Source: Adiantum capillus-veneris
Lineage: Eukaryota > Streptophyta > Polypodiopsida > Polypodiales > Pteridaceae
Reading direction: 5' to 3'
DNA: 60,000 bases
NCBI GenBank assembly: GCA_014529385.2
Contig: CM043944.1
Span: forward strand, 170,649,740 to 170,709,739
Shown here: piece after piece, positions 57,520-60,000 of the stretch
Numbering within the stretch: the stretch's first letter is position 1
Layout of the letters: each line of letters begins with the position of its first letter
Made by a program: the position numbers and the translations under genes
Notes under the pieces: model-generated
Told to the model about the DNA's origin: nothing
Databases searched by the model: none
What the model saw: the letters and a program-made list of their open reading frames with translations, nothing else

Positions 57520-58550
57520 TCATTCTAAGGAGGGTCTTCATTCTTTACCTCTCATTTCTCATGTGCAGGCGAAGCTTGAAAAGAAGCATGACAAGGAGAC
57601 TCTCTCAGTCCTTCTTCTTCGAAGCACGACACACATTTTTTCCATGATAGAGATGTGATTATTTGCAAGGATGATGGTTTGAATGATGATGTTCTTGGTG
57701 AAGCTAACCTCATTGCAGATATGTTAGTCACACAGGATCGATTTTGGCTCTCGAGTCGAGGTCCAAAGAACTCACTCAGATAATATTGTGTGTTCGCATG
57801 ATTAGTCAACATGCATTGTTCGAGTTTCTCATTCGTGATGGTTTCTTGTATTTTTGTCACAGTCTTTATGTGTTCCCTTTTCACAGCCATGCCGTATTGT
57901 ACAATGCACATGATTCACTCACGCTTGAGCACGGATGTATGCGGATCACTGTCGAAAAGAAAAAAAGTTTGCATCAAGGAATTCCCGTTGTTTCCTGATT
58001 GTCCGTTTTGTCACTCACTTTTACATTTTCTTCCTTGGCATGACACAGTCTCACAAGGAGCACGAGCAAGATTGTCCATCAAGCATCAGCATTTCCATTG
58101 TGATTTGCCATAGTTGATAGGTTTAGGTCAAAAAGTCAAGTTTCGATCCCACTTTTTGCGTGTGTTTGGTGAATGGTTTGGCACTCCGTCACTTTGTTCA
58201 TCTGCATTGCATGCACAATCATTTAGGGAGAATAGTATTTTTTCAGTTACTCTACATGGAATGGGTATGTTTATGGTTTTGTGTTGGAAATGGTTTTAAT
58301 AATTTTTCTGCTTGGAGATTCTTGAAGAAAGTGGACCCACGACCATAGCCGAAGTTGGAGCATTGAAGCCAACTCATCATTTTATGTCGCTTTCGGCACA
58401 GCCCAAAGAAGCCAGCATTGCAAACCTTCGTGAAGTTCAAGTATAGCACGACCCCCGTACAGAGTAGGCTGGTGAAGAGTTCTTTGTAACATTCCAGGAG
58501 TTGATGGCGCACTCTCTCAAGGCCAAACAGCTCGATACCAGTATCTCACT
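57520..58550 (+). pseudogene. gypsy-D remnant of integrase; RT deleted
   Basis: No RT or RNase H motif is found between the protease and 57740. At 57750-57930 plus-strand frames read LFEFLIRDGFLYFCHSLYVFPFHSHAVLYNAHDS, the linker and start of the integrase zinc region. Scraps of basic sequence follow to about 58120. From 58250 to 58550 the sequence resembles integrase C-terminal and 3' UTR but carries many stops. Expected length for RT to integrase is about 3 kb; about 1 kb remains. Confidence 0.75.
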
Positions 58551-58565
58551 TTAAAAAGGGAGGGA
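58551..58565 (+). other. gypsy-D polypurine tract
   Basis: TAAAAAGGGAGGGA directly before the LTR start TGTGACG. Confidence 0.85.
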
Positions 58566-59690
58566 TGTGACGTGCACATCTAACCCTATGTGTACGTGGA
58601 CGAGCTGTTCCTACTTCTAGGGTTCAGGTTAGCCTAGGAAGTGTTCTAGCACCCTTGTGAGCATGTGAGTAGGCCGTGCATGTCCAGGCACTTAGAATAG
58701 TTGCATACCCTCTGATTGCACAACACCATGATCATTAGCACGACATTCAATACCCATCATGATCATTTTCTGAGGCATAGAACCCTTTTTTCCAAAATAC
58801 ACATTTTTCACTCAGTAGAAGCAGAAGAAGCAAGACACAAAAGGGCAAGCACCCACAATAGAGCAGGCAAGCACCCACAGGTCCCAGTATTTTCTCAAAG
58901 ATCAGCCCAACATTTTTAGCCTCTAGCAATCAGCGTTTTCAACCACTACCACCAGCGTTTTCAGTTTCCAGCCTTAGCCTTGTGAGAACCTGCATCCTCT
59001 AGTTGCAGATCCTTGCCAGATTTCCCAACTAGTACCAGCCTAGCATTTTCAAAATTCAGCTGATCAGCCTGGTGTTTTCAGATTTCAGCCAGATCAGCCA
59101 ACGTTTGCATTTCAGCCCTAGTTAGATGAAGCTTACAGATTTCAGGCCGAAGTACCGCCACAGCAGACCATCCCCCGCAGAGCATCTAGCATTCTCAGTT
59201 TTCAGCCTTGACACCGTCGTCATCAACACCATCGTCGTTGTCGACAACGTCATCATCATCGCAAATCCCTATCTTGACGACAACACCTTCCTCGCCATCA
59301 TCGCAGATCGCAGATTTGACGAAGATACCATCGTCATCATCATCATAGTCTCGTCGTTGTCGACATTGTCATCATCAAGTTCACAGCATCTAGACCATTG
59401 TACCAGATTTGTGTAATCTATAGCATAGACCTCTCTTGCCACAGAGAGGGGGGCCCTTGGAGGGGGGATTGAGAACCATCTGGTGTCGTATTCTTTTTTC
59501 TCTCTCTCTCTCTCTCTCTCTCTCACCGCTTTCATTCACAGTAACATTCACTTTGTTTGTGATCATTGCACTTGGACTCTCTCTCTAAGAAGAACGGAAG
59601 GCTCTCCCTTCCGTAAGTAAAAGGAACTCTTGAGCACACTTCGGAGCACTCATCCTGCATGGTCAATATTCGCTTCCGCTGCACCTTACA
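58566..59690 (+). repeat. gypsy-D 3' LTR (1125 bp)
   Basis: Matches the 5' LTR, ending CACCTTACA, but lacks about 75 bp including the TATA box: after TTTTTCAC the sequence jumps to TCAGTAGAAG. (CT)n at 59499-59524. Confidence 0.92.
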
Positions 59691-59695
59691 TCCTC

Positions 59696-60000
59696 ATCAC
59701 AGGTAAAGCCTACTCAGACTCTAGCCTTTGCATGTTCTTTGAGGTTCAGCAAGAGGGGTCACCTCCATAGTGTTACTATTGAGGTAGGAGAGATAGCAAT
59801 GTGTTGTTTCCAATGGATTCAAGTTGTGGGCACCAGAGGGAGGACATGTGTGCTTGATCCTGACCCATCACATCTTGAGACTGGACATTGGAGGCTTTAA
59901 GCTTGGGAGAGTCGCCCTCTATCTCGCAAGTGCAATGGGACCCTGGGGAGTGGTTTTGGTGGGATCCATTTGCTCCAACCGATCACCCACATATTTCTTT
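59696..60000. other. Right flank, no gene recognised
   Basis: Continuous with 53843-54295 apart from gypsy-D. No open frame with a motif is seen. Confidence 0.5.

Larger units (their letters stand above)
54301..59690 (+). mobile_element. gypsy-D, complete-ended Ty3/gypsy lacking RT
   Basis: 5' LTR 54301-55449, primer site, gag, protease, integrase scraps, purine tract, 3' LTR 58566-59690, and a perfect 5-bp target duplication. At 5390 bp it is short, because reverse transcriptase and RNase H are deleted. It could have moved only with help from another element. Confidence 0.93.

Overview
This window is plant nuclear DNA made almost entirely of decayed, nested transposable elements. I recognise no conserved host gene, tRNA, rRNA, CRISPR array or bacterial-type operon. 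The plant call rests on: copia elements with iMet-type primer sites; Ty3/gypsy elements, one with two RNase H domains (a plant Tat-lineage trait) and one with a C-terminal chromodomain; short GT-AG introns of about 50 to 160 bp; and dense (GA/CT)n and (CA/GT)n microsatellites. The gag/pol style of gypsy-A suggests a seed-free or large-genome land plant, but this is a weak inference.

Layout. 1-2009: 3' end of a copia element (copia-1) with its LTR. 2010-7624: a two-gene DNA transposon remnant (TE1), with an acidic, NLS-bearing gene on + (2675-4308) converging on a five-exon transposase gene on - (7261-4527), flanked by subterminal tandem repeats. 7692-25701: a three-layer nest, in which gypsy-A (-) is split inside gag by copia-B (-, 12353-24741), which is invaded by gypsy-B (-, 14547-24116), whose 3' LTR carries a 246-bp MITE. 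26883-27957: chromovirus fragment (+). 28990-33156: copia-2 (+, same family as copia-1). 33640-36480: LINE-1 broken by a copia scrap, a perfect 41-bp x5 tandem array and a second MITE copy. 37195-40014: gypsy-C 3' end and LTR (+), inserted in copia-C (-, 40015-42947, same family as copia-B). 42948-46433: a second DNA transposon (TE2) with about 359-bp tandem repeats full of TAGTACCAAA-like motifs and a DDE-like transposase gene. 46540-49166: copia-D (+). 49170-51066: LINE-2 (+). 51067-52130: microsatellite cluster. 52172-53842: an unrecognised multi-exon gene-like locus (+). 54301-59690: gypsy-D (+), complete at both ends with a TCCTC target duplication but lacking reverse transcriptase.

Most interesting content. 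The TE1 transposase, read across phase-consistent introns, shows D...D-(20)-CxxC...HxxxxH-(20)-E, the zinc-bridged DDE layout described for RAG1/Transib/CACTA-type transposases. It is broken by only one visible single-base frameshift in a 7-base homopolymer. TE2 and the 52-54 kb gene are the other candidates for under-described systems. All LTR-element genes carry stops, frameshifts or truncations, so present activity is unlikely.
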